Shown: in pieces, positions 41,999-51,098 of the stretch
Layout of the letters: each line of letters opens with the position of its first letter
How positions within the stretch are numbered: position 1 is the first letter of the stretch
The notes under the pieces: generated by a model
What the model was told of the DNA's origin: nothing
What the model saw: the letters and a program-made list of their open reading frames with translations, nothing else
Databases searched by the model: none
Made by a program: the position numbers and the translations under genes
From: Streptomyces sp. NBC_01460
GTDB taxonomy: Bacteria; Actinomycetota; Actinomycetes; Streptomycetales; Streptomycetaceae
Assembly: GCF_036227405.1 (NCBI RefSeq)
Contig: NZ_CP109473.1
Span: 2,294,001 to 2,358,000, forward strand
Reading direction: 5' to 3'
Length of the DNA: 64,000 nucleotides

Positions 41999-42979
41999 AT
42001 GGGTGAATCGCACGTGACCACTGAGGAAGACCGCACGGCGGCCACCCCGTCACCCGTCGCGGACGGACTGACGGCGTCCGGTTCGACGAGAGTGATTCCC
42101 CTGTCCCGCATGCGTATCCCCCGGCCCTCCCTCCGCTCCCTGCGCGCCCCGCGCCGCCCGCGTCTCTGGTTCGAGATCCTCCTGATCGCGGTCAGTTACT
42201 GGCTGTACTCGCTGGTGCGCAACGCCGTGCCCGAGCAGAAGGCCGCGGCCCTGCGCAACGCCGACTGGATCTGGGCCCTCGAACACACCGTGGGGCTCGC
42301 CTTCGAGGAGTCGGTCAACCAGGCCGTCAACTCGGTGACATGGCTGATCGTGGGGATGAACTACTACTACGCGACGCTGCACTTCGTCATCACCATCGGT
42401 GTGCTCGTCTGGTTGTTCCGCCGCCATCCGGGCCGCTACGCGGCCACCCGTCTGGTGCTCTTCGCCACGACCGCGGTGGCCCTGCTCGGCTACTACCTCT
42501 TCCCCCTGGCGCCCCCGCGGCTGATGAACGGCGGCGCCTTCATCGACACGGTCATGCTGCACCAGACGTGGGGGTCGATGGCCTCGGGCAACTTCAAGCA
42601 CATGTCGAACCAGTACGCGGCGATGCCGTCGATGCACATCGGCTGGTCCCTGTGGTGCGGTCTGACGATCTGCGCGCTGGCCACCGCCCCCTGGGCGCGG
42701 ATCCTGGGCGCGCTGTACCCCGTGGCCACGCTGGTCGTGATCGTGGCGACGGCGAACCACTTCTGGCTGGACGCGGTGGGCGGGATGGCCTGTCTGGCCT
42801 TCGGCCTGGCGGTCTCGTACGCCTGGTACGGATCACTGCCGCACCGCCTGCCGAAGCGGGTGCAGCACCCCGGTGGGGGCCGGCTGCGCGCCCTGCGCCG
42901 GCCACCCGCCCCGGTGCCCGGCGCCCCGGCCCGGGCGGCTCAGGCCCAGGCGGGCAGCCCGGCCGCGTCCGGCGAGTGA
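41999..42979 (+). CDS. PAP2-superfamily membrane protein
   Basis: A 326-residue membrane protein with about six hydrophobic segments between residues 55 and 280. The PAP2 motifs are seen as YYYATLHF, AMPSMHIGWSLW and ANHFWLDAVGG, where the conserved His residues form the phosphatase site, of the type found in inositol-phosphoceramide-synthase-like proteins (PAP2_3). The C-terminus is Pro/Ala-rich. ATG 41999 is chosen; GTG 42014 and ATG 41933 are possible. Acts on a lipid phosphate of unknown identity. Confidence 0.85.
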   Translation: MGESHVTTEEDRTAATPSPVADGLTASGSTRVIPLSRMRIPRPSLRSLRAPRRPRLWFEILLIAVSYWLYSLVRNAVPEQKAAALRNADWIWALEHTVGLAFEESVNQAVNSVTWLIVGMNYYYATLHFVITIGVLVWLFRRHPGRYAATRLVLFATTAVALLGYYLFPLAPPRLMNGGAFIDTVMLHQTWGSMASGNFKHMSNQYAAMPSMHIGWSLWCGLTICALATAPWARILGALYPVATLVVIVATANHFWLDAVGGMACLAFGLAVSYAWYGSLPHRLPKRVQHPGGGRLRALRRPPAPVPGAPARAAQAQAGSPAASGE

Positions 42980-43011
42980 GCGCGGGGCGGGGGCGTCCCC
43001 GCCCCGCGCTC
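42978..43011 (+). terminator. Terminator after the PAP2 gene
   Basis: A perfect 15-bp stem (GAGCGCGGGGCGGGG / CCCCGCCCCGCGCTC) with loop GCGT, starting within the stop codon of the PAP2 gene. Confidence 0.75.
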
Positions 43012-43105
43012 ACCCCGCGGTTCTCACACCTGGGCCGTAGGGAGCCTTCCCTGAGCGCGTGTTCCTGAAGGCGCGTTCGTCAGCGCGCGTTCGTGAGCGC
43101 GGACC

Positions 43106-46102
43106 TCACCCGGCCGCCCCGTAGAAGCGCTCCTCGACGACCGCCCGGGCCCGCCGGGTGATCCGCCGGTAGTCGTCCAGCATGTCCCCCACGTGCCCCG
43201 GCTCGTAGCCCAGGTACCGCCCGACCGCCGTCAGCTCACGCGGGTTCGAGGGGAACGTGTCGCCGGGCCGCCCCCGCACCAGCATCACCGCGTTGCGCAC
43301 CCGCGAGGCCAGCACCCACGCCTCGTCCAGCGTCTGCGCCTCCTCCGCCGGGATCAGCCCCGCCGCGCACGCGGCCGCCAGGGCCTCACGCGTGCGCGGG
43401 GTCCGCAGCCCGGGTTCGGCCCAGGCGTGCTGCATCTGCATCAGCTGCACCGTCCACTCGACGTCGCTCAGCCCGCCGCGCCCCAGCTTGGTGTGGAGCG
43501 TCGGATCGGCGCCGCGCGGCATGCGTTCCGACTCCATCCGCGCCTTGAGCCGCCGGATCTCCCGCACCGCGTCGTCGCCCAGCCCCTCCACGGGGTACCG
43601 CAGGGGGTCGATGAGCTCCACGAAGGCGCGGCCGAGCTCCTCGTCCCCGGCCACCGGATCGGCGCGCAGCAGGGCCTGGCTCTCCCAGACCAGCGACCAG
43701 CGCCGGTAGTACGCCTCGTACGACTTGAGGGTCCTGACCAGCGGCCCGGTCTTGCCCTCCGGCCGCAGGTCGACGTCGATGAGCAGGGGCGGATCCGCGG
43801 TCGGCAGCTCCAGCAGCCTGCGCATCTCCGTGACGACGGTGTTGGCGGCCCGGGCCGCCTCCTCGTCGCTGACCCCCTCGCGGGGCTCGTGCACGAACAG
43901 GACGTCGGCGTCGGAGCCGTAGCCCAGCTCGTGCCCGCCGAACCGGCCCATGCCGATGACGGCGAACCGGGTGGGCAGGGTGGTGCCCCAGCGCTCCCGT
44001 ACGGCGGCGCGCAGCGCCCCGGAGAGGGTGGCGGCGTTCAGGTCGGTGACGGCGGAGCCGACCCGGTCGGCGAGGGCCCCCGGATCGGGTTCGGCCGGAT
44101 TGTCCTCGGTGCCGTACGAGCCGATGAGGTCGGCCGCCGTCGTACGGAACAGCTCCCGCCGCCGCACCCCGCGCGCCACGGCGACCGCCGCCTCGGCGCC
44201 CTGCGCCCGGCCGACCGCGGCAAGGACCTCCTGCTCCAGGTGGTTCCGGCTGCGCGGTGTCAGCCCCTCGGGGTCGCCGAGGATGGCGACGGCCTCGGGG
44301 GCCCGCATCAGCAGGTCGGGGGCGAGCCGCCCGGCGGACAGGACCCGGGCGAGATTCTCGGCCGCGGCACCCTCGTCCCGCAGGAGCCGGAGGTACCACG
44401 GGGTCTTGCCCAGCGCGTCGGACACCTGCCGGAAGCCGAGCAGCCCGGCGTCCGGGTCGGCGGAGTCCGCGAACCATCCGAGCAGCACCGGCAGGAGCGT
44501 GCGCTGGATCGCGGCCTTGCGGGAGACCCCCGACGACAGGGCCTCCAGGTGCCGCAGCGCGGCGGCGGGGTCGGCGTAGCCGAGGGCCTCCAGCCGTACG
44601 ACGGCGGCCTTGGCGCTGAGTCGGCTCTCGCCGGGCGCGAGCTGGGCGACCGCGTCCAGGAGGGGGCGGTAGAAGAGCTTCTCGTGGAGCCGCCGCACCA
44701 CGGAGGCGTGGCGCCGCCAGGCCCTGTTCAGCTCGGCCACCGGGTCCGTGCGCAGGCCGAGGGACCGGCCGAGTCGGCGCAGGTCGGCCTCGTCCTCGGG
44801 GACCAGGTGGGTACGGCGCAGCCGGTAGAGCTGGATGCGGTGCTCCATGGAGCGCAGGAAGCGGTAGGCCTCGTCCAGCTGCGCGGCGTCCGCCCGCCCG
44901 ACGTATCCGCCGTCGGCGAGGGCCTGCAGGGCCTCCAGCGTGGAGCCGGAGTGCAGGGTGCTGTCACTGCGGCCGTGGACGAGCTGGAGCAGCTGGACGG
45001 CGAATTCGACGTCCCGGAGTCCGCCGGGGCCGAGCTTGAGCTCACGGTCGACGCGGTCCACGGGGATGTTGTCCACGACGCGGCGGCGCATCTTCTGCAC
45101 GTCGGCGACGAAGTTCTCGCGCTCGGCGGCCTGCCAGACCAGCGGGGACAGGGCCTCGGTGTACGCCGCTCCGAGCTCGGGGTCACCGGCGACCGGCCGG
45201 GCCTTGAGCAGTGCCTGGAACTCCCAGGTCTTGGCCCAGCGCTGGTAGTAGGCGAGGTGCGAGGACAGGGTCCGCACCAGCGGCCCGTTGCGGCCCTCGG
45301 GGCGCAGGTTGGCGTCGACGGGCCAGATGGTGCCCTCGACGGTGGTGTCGGAGCAGATCCGCATCATGTGGGCGGCGAGCCGGGTCGCGGCCTGCATGGC
45401 GCCGCTCTCCTCCGCGCCGTCGAGGGGCTCGCCCACGAAGATCACGTCGACGTCCGACACGTAGTTCAGCTCGTGCCCGCCGCACTTGCCCATCGCGATG
45501 ACGGCGAGCCGGCACTGGGCGGCGTCGGAGGGCGCGTCGGCGCGGGCGATGTCCAGGGCCGCCCGCAGGGTGGCCGTCGCCAGGTCGGCCAGCTCGGCGG
45601 CGACCTGGGCGACATCCGTCGTCCCGCACACGTCGCGGGCCGCTATCGACAGGAGGGACCTGCGGTAGGCGACCCGCAGGGAGTCCGGATCGACCGCGTC
45701 GCCGAGCATGGTCTCGAACTCGCGGACCCCGGGGTGCAGGTCGGTGGCCTCGTAGGTGACCAGCACCTGCCAGTCGCGCGGATGCCGCGCCAGGTGGTCC
45801 CCGAGGGCCTCGGAGGCGCCCAGGGCCCCGAGGAGCCGGTCCCGGAGCGGTTTGGCCGTGACGAGGGTGTCCAGCAGGATCTGCCGCTCGTCCGCCTCCT
45901 CGGCCTCGACGAGCCGGACGAGGCTGTGCAGGGCGAGATCCGGGTCGGCGGTCGCGCCGAGGGCGTCGAAGAGCACCGGGTCCGACCGTACGGAGGAGAG
46001 CTCGGGCAGGTCCAGCAGCCGTTCGGCGGCTGACGGATCGGTGAAACCGTGCCGCAGCAGTCTCGTGAACGTACTGCTCCTGCGTCCCGGCACCGTCGTC
46101 AT
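43106..46102 (-). CDS. glnE: Glutamine synthetase adenylyltransferase/deadenylase
   Basis: A 998-residue bifunctional enzyme. It has two nucleotidyltransferase halves: GGHELNYVSDVDVIF near residue 211 (deadenylylating half) and GGHELGYGSDADVLF near residue 724 (adenylylating half), each followed by LRPEGRNGPLVRT or LRPEGKTGPLVRT. The length matches actinomycete GlnE. It attaches AMP to, and removes it from, a tyrosine of GlnA-type synthetase. Neither glnA nor glnD is in this window. GlnA2, 9.6 kb away, lacks the target Tyr. Confidence 0.96.
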   Translation of the reverse strand: MTTVPGRRSSTFTRLLRHGFTDPSAAERLLDLPELSSVRSDPVLFDALGATADPDLALHSLVRLVEAEEADERQILLDTLVTAKPLRDRLLGALGASEALGDHLARHPRDWQVLVTYEATDLHPGVREFETMLGDAVDPDSLRVAYRRSLLSIAARDVCGTTDVAQVAAELADLATATLRAALDIARADAPSDAAQCRLAVIAMGKCGGHELNYVSDVDVIFVGEPLDGAEESGAMQAATRLAAHMMRICSDTTVEGTIWPVDANLRPEGRNGPLVRTLSSHLAYYQRWAKTWEFQALLKARPVAGDPELGAAYTEALSPLVWQAAERENFVADVQKMRRRVVDNIPVDRVDRELKLGPGGLRDVEFAVQLLQLVHGRSDSTLHSGSTLEALQALADGGYVGRADAAQLDEAYRFLRSMEHRIQLYRLRRTHLVPEDEADLRRLGRSLGLRTDPVAELNRAWRRHASVVRRLHEKLFYRPLLDAVAQLAPGESRLSAKAAVVRLEALGYADPAAALRHLEALSSGVSRKAAIQRTLLPVLLGWFADSADPDAGLLGFRQVSDALGKTPWYLRLLRDEGAAAENLARVLSAGRLAPDLLMRAPEAVAILGDPEGLTPRSRNHLEQEVLAAVGRAQGAEAAVAVARGVRRRELFRTTAADLIGSYGTEDNPAEPDPGALADRVGSAVTDLNAATLSGALRAAVRERWGTTLPTRFAVIGMGRFGGHELGYGSDADVLFVHEPREGVSDEEAARAANTVVTEMRRLLELPTADPPLLIDVDLRPEGKTGPLVRTLKSYEAYYRRWSLVWESQALLRADPVAGDEELGRAFVELIDPLRYPVEGLGDDAVREIRRLKARMESERMPRGADPTLHTKLGRGGLSDVEWTVQLMQMQHAWAEPGLRTPRTREALAAACAAGLIPAEEAQTLDEAWVLASRVRNAVMLVRGRPGDTFPSNPRELTAVGRYLGYEPGHVGDMLDDYRRITRRARAVVEERFYGAAG

Positions 46103-46251
46103 CCTGTGTCTCCTGCCCGCCGATCACACATATCCGCTCTTCGAGCCTAGCCCCGTACCGATGAATCCGGAGCGGGAGAGGAGTCCACCCTGCAGAGGCA
46201 CGATCGAGCAAAAGACCATGGACACCGCCATACCGCCCGAGGAGACCCGTC

Positions 46252-46788
46252 ATGCCGGCCGAGACCGACGAGAGCAGAGCCCCCGCCCCCGAGACCGCCC
46301 TGGACCCGCACTACAGCAGCGAGGGCGCGACCGCGCGCCCCTGGGCGGACGCGGTCGCGCTGTTGGAGGGCGCGGAACTGTACTGGCTGTCGACGGTCCG
46401 CCCGGACGGCCGCCCACACGTCACCCCGCTGATCGGCCTCTGGTCGGACGGCGCCCTGCACTTCTGCACGGGCCCCTCGGAACGCAAGGCGCGCAACCTG
46501 GCCGCCAACCCGGAGGTCGTGCTGACCACCGGCGCCAACACCCTGAACGAGGGGTTCGACCTGGTGGTCGAGGGCCGGGCGGCCCGGGTGACCCAGGAGC
46601 AGCGGCTGACCGAGCTGGCCGAGGCGTGGGAGGCGAAGTACGGCAGTGACTGGCACTTCGGTGTCACGGACGGGATGTTCTCCAACGGCGCGGGCGGCCG
46701 CGCGGAGGTCTTCGCGGTGGCCCCCCGCACGGCCTTCGGCTTCGCCAAGGGCGACCCGTTCGGGCAGACGCGCTGGCGCTTCGCCTGA
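46252..46788 (+). CDS. PNPOx-like flavin/F420-binding protein
   Basis: A 178-residue split-barrel protein: YWLSTVRPDGRPHVTPLIGLW and LHFCTGPSERKARNLAANPEVVLTTG in two parts are typical of the pyridoxamine-phosphate-oxidase-like family, whose actinomycete members use FMN or F420. AGGAG... GAGGAGACCCGTC precedes the ATG. It is divergent from glnE. No substrate can be assigned. Confidence 0.85.
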   Translation: MPAETDESRAPAPETALDPHYSSEGATARPWADAVALLEGAELYWLSTVRPDGRPHVTPLIGLWSDGALHFCTGPSERKARNLAANPEVVLTTGANTLNEGFDLVVEGRAARVTQEQRLTELAEAWEAKYGSDWHFGVTDGMFSNGAGGRAEVFAVAPRTAFGFAKGDPFGQTRWRFA

Positions 46789-46823
46789 TCCGGGACGCAC
46801 CCCCGCGTCCGTCCCGCCGGTCC

Positions 46824-46846
46824 GCCTCCCCTGCTACAGGGGAGGC
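46824..46846. terminator. Hairpin at the end of the PrmC-like gene
   Basis: A perfect 10-bp stem (GCCTCCCCTG / CAGGGGAGGC) around CTA, which is the stop codon of the PrmC-like gene read on the other strand. It lies between two convergent genes and can serve both. Confidence 0.6.
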
Positions 46847-47625
46847 CTGGTCCCGATGACGACGGTGGCGTACAGCTCCTCGGAGACGACGACGCGCGCG
46901 GTCAGTCCGCGGCTCCCCACCGTCTCCAGGGCGCGCGCCGCCTGCCGCTCGCTCGTCTCGACCAGCAGGCTGCCGCCCGGGGCCAGCCAGTCGGTCGCCT
47001 CCGCGACGACGCGGCGCATCACGTCGAGCCCGTCGCCACCGCCGTCCAGCGCCACCAGCGGCTCGTGGATGCGCGCCTCCGCGGGGAGCAGCCCGACATC
47101 CTCGGTCGGCACGTACGGCACGTTGGCCAGCAGGACGTCCACCCGGCCGCGCAGGGAGGCGGGCAGCGGTGCGAAGAGGTCGCCCTCGTAGACGGCCCCG
47201 AGCGCGCCCACATTGCGCCGGGCGCAGCGCACGGCGGCGGGTTCGACGTCGGCGGCGTGCAGTTCGGCGTCCCGCAGCGACGAGGCGAGCGCCGTGCCCA
47301 GCGCCCCGGAACCGCAGCAGAGGTCGACCACGACCGCCGGGCGGGGGGCCAGTGCCGCGGCCTGGCGGACGAGGAACTCGGTACGCCGCCGGGGCACGAA
47401 GACCCCTGGGTCCACGGCGATCCTCAGCCCGCAGAACTCGGCCCAGCCGAGCACGTGTTCAAGCGGCAGCCCGGCGGCCCGGCGCTCGGCCATGGAGGCG
47501 AGTTCGTCGGGGCCGTCCGCCGCGGAGAGGAGGAGCTCGGCCTCGTCCTCGGCGAAGACGCAGCCCGCCGTACGGAGCAGGGTGACGAGGGAGGCGAAGG
47601 TGAGCGGTGGGGCGAATTCCTGCAT
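46834..47625 (-). CDS. PrmC/HemK-like N5-glutamine methyltransferase family protein
   Basis: A 263-residue SAM methyltransferase. FVPRRRTEFLV and VVDLCCGSGALGTAL (motif I) are as in PrmC/HemK, which methylates the GGQ glutamine of release factors. The signature that grips the target amide is normally NPPY; here it reads NVPY (LLANVPYVPTED). This suggests a paralogue with a changed target rather than the release-factor enzyme. ATG 47625; the longer frame adds an unlikely Arg-rich extension. Convergent with the PNPOx-like gene. Confidence 0.82.
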   Translation of the reverse strand: MQEFAPPLTFASLVTLLRTAGCVFAEDEAELLLSAADGPDELASMAERRAAGLPLEHVLGWAEFCGLRIAVDPGVFVPRRRTEFLVRQAAALAPRPAVVVDLCCGSGALGTALASSLRDAELHAADVEPAAVRCARRNVGALGAVYEGDLFAPLPASLRGRVDVLLANVPYVPTEDVGLLPAEARIHEPLVALDGGGDGLDVMRRVVAEATDWLAPGGSLLVETSERQAARALETVGSRGLTARVVVSEELYATVVIGTRPPL

Positions 47626-47912
47626 GGTGCGGAGCCTTTCGGGAAATCCGATGGGCGCTCCGCGATCGCTCAGGCCCGGTGGGCCGCGCGACGGCGAGGG
47701 GTGAGCACCCAGCCTGCTGAAGCGGTAATGGGTCTCACCTCCTGGGTCGGTCCCGGTCTCGGGACGCGTCACACTACCGGAATCACGTCGGCCACCGCAC
47801 CGTATGCCGGGCCCCGCGGGCCGGGGTCGGCACGACCGTGCCCCCGCCACGTGGGTGGCGGGGGCACGGTGGGCGGCAGGCGTCGGGTCGACGGGTCAGC
47901 CCGACCGGCGGG
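47626..47912. other. Intergenic region with strong hairpin
   Basis: No gene in 287 nt. Bases 47835-47870 make a perfect 16-bp stem (ACCGTGCCCCCGCCAC / GTGGCGGGGGCACGGT) with loop GTGG, 43 nt beyond the efflux-pump stop: its terminator. The left part is the promoter side of the PrmC-like gene. Confidence 0.7.
47835..47870 (-). terminator. Terminator after the DHA2 efflux gene
   Basis: A perfect 16-bp stem with a 4-nt loop, downstream of the efflux-pump stop codon. Confidence 0.78.
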
Positions 47913-49451
47913 TCAGAGGTCCACGCTGTCGCGCAGCTTCGTCGGCGTCAGGAAGAGCGACGCGACGACACCGACCACGGCGATCCCCGCCGAGATGAGG
48001 AAGATGTGCCCGGTCGCGTCGCCGTACGCGGCCCGTACGACCTCCTGGATCTGCGGCGGCATGGCCGCCACGTTCAGCGTCGAGCCGCCCGAGGCGGACG
48101 CGGCCGGATCGACGCCCAGCTCCGCCAGCCCCTCGGCGATCTTCACGGAGACCTGGTTGGCGAGCACGGCACCCAGGACGGAGACGCCGATCGTGCCGCC
48201 GAGCGACCGGAAGAAGGTGATCGCCCCGCTGGCAGCGCCGAGTTCACTGAGCGGCACGGTGTTCTGGAGGACGAGCACGAGGTTCTGCATCGACATGCCG
48301 ACACCGATGCCGACCGCGAGCATCCCGGCCGACACGATGACCAGGGAGGTCTCGTGGTCGATCGTGGACAGCCCCAGGAAGCCGAGGGTGAGCACGACGA
48401 CGCCGGTGATGATGTAGGGCTTGACCTTGCCGGTCCTGGAGACGAGCCGCCCGGCGACGGTGGACGAGACGAGCACGCCCAGCATCAGCGGGATGGTGAG
48501 CAGTCCGGCCTCGGTGGGCGAGTTGCCCCGGCCGATCTGGAAGTACTGGCCCAGGAAGACGGCCCCGCCGAACATCGCCATGCCCACGGCGAGGCTCGCG
48601 ACGATGGCGAGAGCGGGGTCCCGGCGGCGTACGACGTGGAGCGGGACGACCGGCTCCTTGACGCGGGCCTCGACCAGGACGGCCGCGGCGAGGATCAGGA
48701 CGCTGCCGCCGACCATGGCGAAGGTCTGCCAGGACACCCACGCGAAGTCGTTGTCGACGAAGGTGACCCAGAGGAGCAGCAGGCTGACGCCGACGGCGAT
48801 GAGGGCGGCGCCCAGGTAGTCCACCTTCACGCCCTCGCGGCGCACCTCGGCGAGGTGCAGGGTGCGGGTCAGGAGCACGAAGGCGACGAGGGTGAACGGG
48901 ATGGCGATGAAGAAGCACCAGCGCCAGCCGAGCCACGAGGTGTCGGTGATGAACCCGCCGAGCAGCGGTCCGCCGACGGTGGCGACGGCCATGACTCCGC
49001 CGAGGTACCCGTTGTAGCGGCCCCGCTCCTTCGGGCTGATCATCGCGGCGATGATCACCTGGACGAGCACTTGGAGCGCGCCCATACCGAGACCCTGGAT
49101 GACGCGGAAGGCGATCAACTGCTCGGTGGACCGGGCGAATCCGCAGGCCACCGACGAGATGATGAACAGCCCGATGGCTATCTGCAGGAGCAGCTTCTTG
49201 CTGAACAGGTCCGCGAGCTTGCCCCAGATCGGCGTGGAGGCCGTGGAGGCCAGCAGAGTCGCGGTGACGACCCAGGTGTACTGCGACTGGGTCCCGTCGA
49301 GGGAGCCGATGATCTGCGGGAGGGCCACCGAGACGACCGTGCTGCTGATCATCGCCACGAACAGCACGATGAGCAGACCGCTCAGCGCCCGCAGCACATG
49401 GCGGTGGTCCATCGGCGCGGCATCGGCCGGCGCCGCCGTAACTGCGCTCAC
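47913..49451 (-). CDS. DHA2-family multidrug efflux transporter (EmrB/QacA type)
   Basis: A 512-residue MFS transporter with 14 predicted membrane segments. Motif A region is TPIWGKLADLFSKK, and motif C region GPLLGGFITDTSWLGWRWCF, typical of drug:H+ antiporters. GTG 49451 has GGAGG 8 nt upstream, so I reject the 28-residue longer frame. It is divergent from a TetR gene, with palindromic elements between, the usual arrangement of drug-induced efflux. Substrates unknown. Confidence 0.9.
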   Translation of the reverse strand: MSAVTAAPADAAPMDHRHVLRALSGLLIVLFVAMISSTVVSVALPQIIGSLDGTQSQYTWVVTATLLASTASTPIWGKLADLFSKKLLLQIAIGLFIISSVACGFARSTEQLIAFRVIQGLGMGALQVLVQVIIAAMISPKERGRYNGYLGGVMAVATVGGPLLGGFITDTSWLGWRWCFFIAIPFTLVAFVLLTRTLHLAEVRREGVKVDYLGAALIAVGVSLLLLWVTFVDNDFAWVSWQTFAMVGGSVLILAAAVLVEARVKEPVVPLHVVRRRDPALAIVASLAVGMAMFGGAVFLGQYFQIGRGNSPTEAGLLTIPLMLGVLVSSTVAGRLVSRTGKVKPYIITGVVVLTLGFLGLSTIDHETSLVIVSAGMLAVGIGVGMSMQNLVLVLQNTVPLSELGAASGAITFFRSLGGTIGVSVLGAVLANQVSVKIAEGLAELGVDPAASASGGSTLNVAAMPPQIQEVVRAAYGDATGHIFLISAGIAVVGVVASLFLTPTKLRDSVDL

Positions 49452-49615
49452 GCGCAACCTCCGGAGGAGTTCGAGGAGAAGGGGGAAGGAGAAGCGGTTC
49501 GGGAAGAGGGCGAGCCCGGAGACCACCAGCACCACGGAGCCCCGGACCCCGGACCCCTGGCCCGGGGAAGGGCTGGGGACGAACCGAGGAAGCCTTCACC
49601 TTACATGCACATTGG

Positions 49616-49636
49616 GCAACATTGCTCACTGTGCAA
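49616..49636. promoter_or_regulatory. TetR-type operator between efflux and tetR genes
   Basis: GCAA-CA-TTGC (49616-49625) and TTGC-n7-GCAA (49622-49636) share a half-site, giving overlapping inverted repeats in the A/T-richer gap between the two divergent genes. The site is about 45 nt before the tetR ATG, suited to control of both genes. Confidence 0.5.
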
Positions 49637-49678
49637 CTTTTTTGCGCCAGGGATGTCCGCGCCGTAGATAATGGACGC

Positions 49679-50269
49679 ATGGAGAGCCCAGTGGGACTGC
49701 GGGAGCGCAAGAAGGCGGCCACCCGGCAGGCGGTGCACGAAGCGACGATGCGGCTGACCGTCGAGCTCGGCTTCGACCACGTGACGGTGGAGGCGGTGGC
49801 CGACGCGGCCGGCATCTCCCGCAGAACGTTCTCCAACTACTTCACCAACAAGGAGGACGCCGTCCTCTACGGCGAGGAGCAGCTGATCGGCTCACTGGTC
49901 CGCACCGTGTGGGACCGCCCCGCCGAGGAGCCCGCCTGGCCGGCGCTGCGGGCCGCGGTGGCGGACTTCTCCGCACGCATGGTGACCCCGGAACGCGAAT
50001 GGGCCGTCCGCACGAGGCTGGCCATGCGCCACCCCTCCCTCCTGGCCCGCCAGCTCGCCAACCACGCCGCGCTGGAGCGTGACCTGGCGGACGCGATAGC
50101 CGCACGCCGGGGCCCCGAGGGGCACCCGGTGCGCCCGCCGGTGCTGGCGGCGGCCTTCCTCTCCTCACTGCGGATCGCGATGCGCATGTGGATCGAGGAG
50201 GACCTGGCCCGGTCCCCCGCCGAGGTGATCGACGAGGTCCTCGACGAGATGGGGCGGAGCTTCGACTGA
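49679..50269 (+). CDS. TetR-family regulator of the efflux pump
   Basis: A 196-residue regulator. The HTH at residues ~8-55 reads RKKAATRQAVHEATMRL and VTVEAVADAAGISRRTFSNYF, followed by a helical ligand domain. Start ATG 49679. Divergent from the DHA2 transporter, so it most likely represses it. Confidence 0.9.
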   Translation: MESPVGLRERKKAATRQAVHEATMRLTVELGFDHVTVEAVADAAGISRRTFSNYFTNKEDAVLYGEEQLIGSLVRTVWDRPAEEPAWPALRAAVADFSARMVTPEREWAVRTRLAMRHPSLLARQLANHAALERDLADAIAARRGPEGHPVRPPVLAAAFLSSLRIAMRMWIEEDLARSPAEVIDEVLDEMGRSFD

Positions 50270-50304
50270 GCGGCGCCCCGGCCGGCCACCGCACGGCCGA
50301 TGTC

Positions 50305-51042
50305 TCAGATCACGACCCGGTAGTGGGTGGTGAGCCTGCCGTCGTCGTCCAGGACGTGGAAGGCGAGGCCGGGCGGCTGGTCGCGGTCGGCGGGACGGTC
50401 GCCCTCCCAGGGCAGGCGCAGGGTCCAGGTGATCGCCGGCCCCACGACGAGTGGACGCCCGGCGAAGGTGGACGCCGCCGCGGTGTGGGCGTGCCCCGTG
50501 AGGACGGCGGCGACCTGCGGGTGGGCGTCGATCAAGGCCGCCAAATCACCGGGTCGTTCGAGCATGCCGGAGTCGGGCAGCGGGTGGTGGAGCACGACGG
50601 GCGGCTGGTGAAAGGCGATCAGCGCCCGGGTCTTCGCCGGCAGTTCGGTGAGAGTGGCGTCCATCCAGGCGAGCGTCTCCTCGTCGAGTCGCCCTTCGTC
50701 GCGTCCCGGGATCGTGGCATCGCACATCAGGATCGCCACACCGCCGACGTGGTGCACCCGGTTGACGGGCCCGGCGTCGGCCTCCTCCCCCAGCAGGACC
50801 TTGCGGTACGCGGGGCGGACGTCGTGGTTCCCGGGGCACGCGAGGACCGGGAAGGGCGCGGCCAGGATCCGCGCGGCCTCCTCGTACTCGGCCTCCGCCC
50901 CGTGATCCGCGATGTCCCCCGTGACGAGCAGGGCGTCGACGGGCCGGGGCAGCGCCCGTACGTAGTCCATGACCCGCACGGCGCGACGGGTCGCCCTCTC
51001 ACTGCCGTCCAGGTGCAGGTCACTGATCTGAGCGAGCAGCAC
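50305..51042 (-). CDS. Calcineurin-like phosphoesterase (CpdA/cyclic-nucleotide phosphodiesterase type)
   Basis: A 245-residue metallophosphoesterase. All metal motifs are present: QISDLHLD, LLVTGDIADHG, ACPGNHD, LIAFHQPPV and LTGHAHTA. The order and length match class III cyclic-nucleotide phosphodiesterases (CpdA) and related Rv0805-like enzymes, so cAMP is a plausible substrate, but phosphodiesterases of this class are often broad. Divergent from the CGNR regulator, 56 nt apart. Confidence 0.88.
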   Translation of the reverse strand: MLLAQISDLHLDGSERATRRAVRVMDYVRALPRPVDALLVTGDIADHGAEAEYEEAARILAAPFPVLACPGNHDVRPAYRKVLLGEEADAGPVNRVHHVGGVAILMCDATIPGRDEGRLDEETLAWMDATLTELPAKTRALIAFHQPPVVLHHPLPDSGMLERPGDLAALIDAHPQVAAVLTGHAHTAAASTFAGRPLVVGPAITWTLRLPWEGDRPADRDQPPGLAFHVLDDDGRLTTHYRVVI

Positions 51043-51058
51043 AGTCGTCCATCCCCCT

Positions 51059-51086
51059 CTAACGCTTGTTCAGAATTATCCGTTAG
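51059..51086. promoter_or_regulatory. Inverted repeat between phosphoesterase and CGNR genes
   Basis: CTAACG (51059-51064) and CGTTAG (51081-51086) are exact inverted repeats 16 nt apart in the short, A/T-rich divergent gap. A possible operator of the CGNR protein. Confidence 0.45.
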
Positions 51087-51098
51087 GGAGACTAGGGT

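Noticed and set aside
43193..46033. 946-codon plus-strand frame opposite glnE
   Set aside because: Antisense shadow; glnE has both nucleotidyltransferase motifs and family length.
46252..46788. Pyridoxamine-phosphate oxidase proper (PdxH)
   Set aside because: The sequence has the split-barrel fold only, and lacks the family's C-terminal dimerisation segment; FMN/F420 PNPOx-like is safer.
47838..49667. 609-codon plus-strand frame opposite the efflux pump
   Set aside because: Asp/His/Arg-rich shadow with no domain; the minus strand gives a 14-segment transporter.
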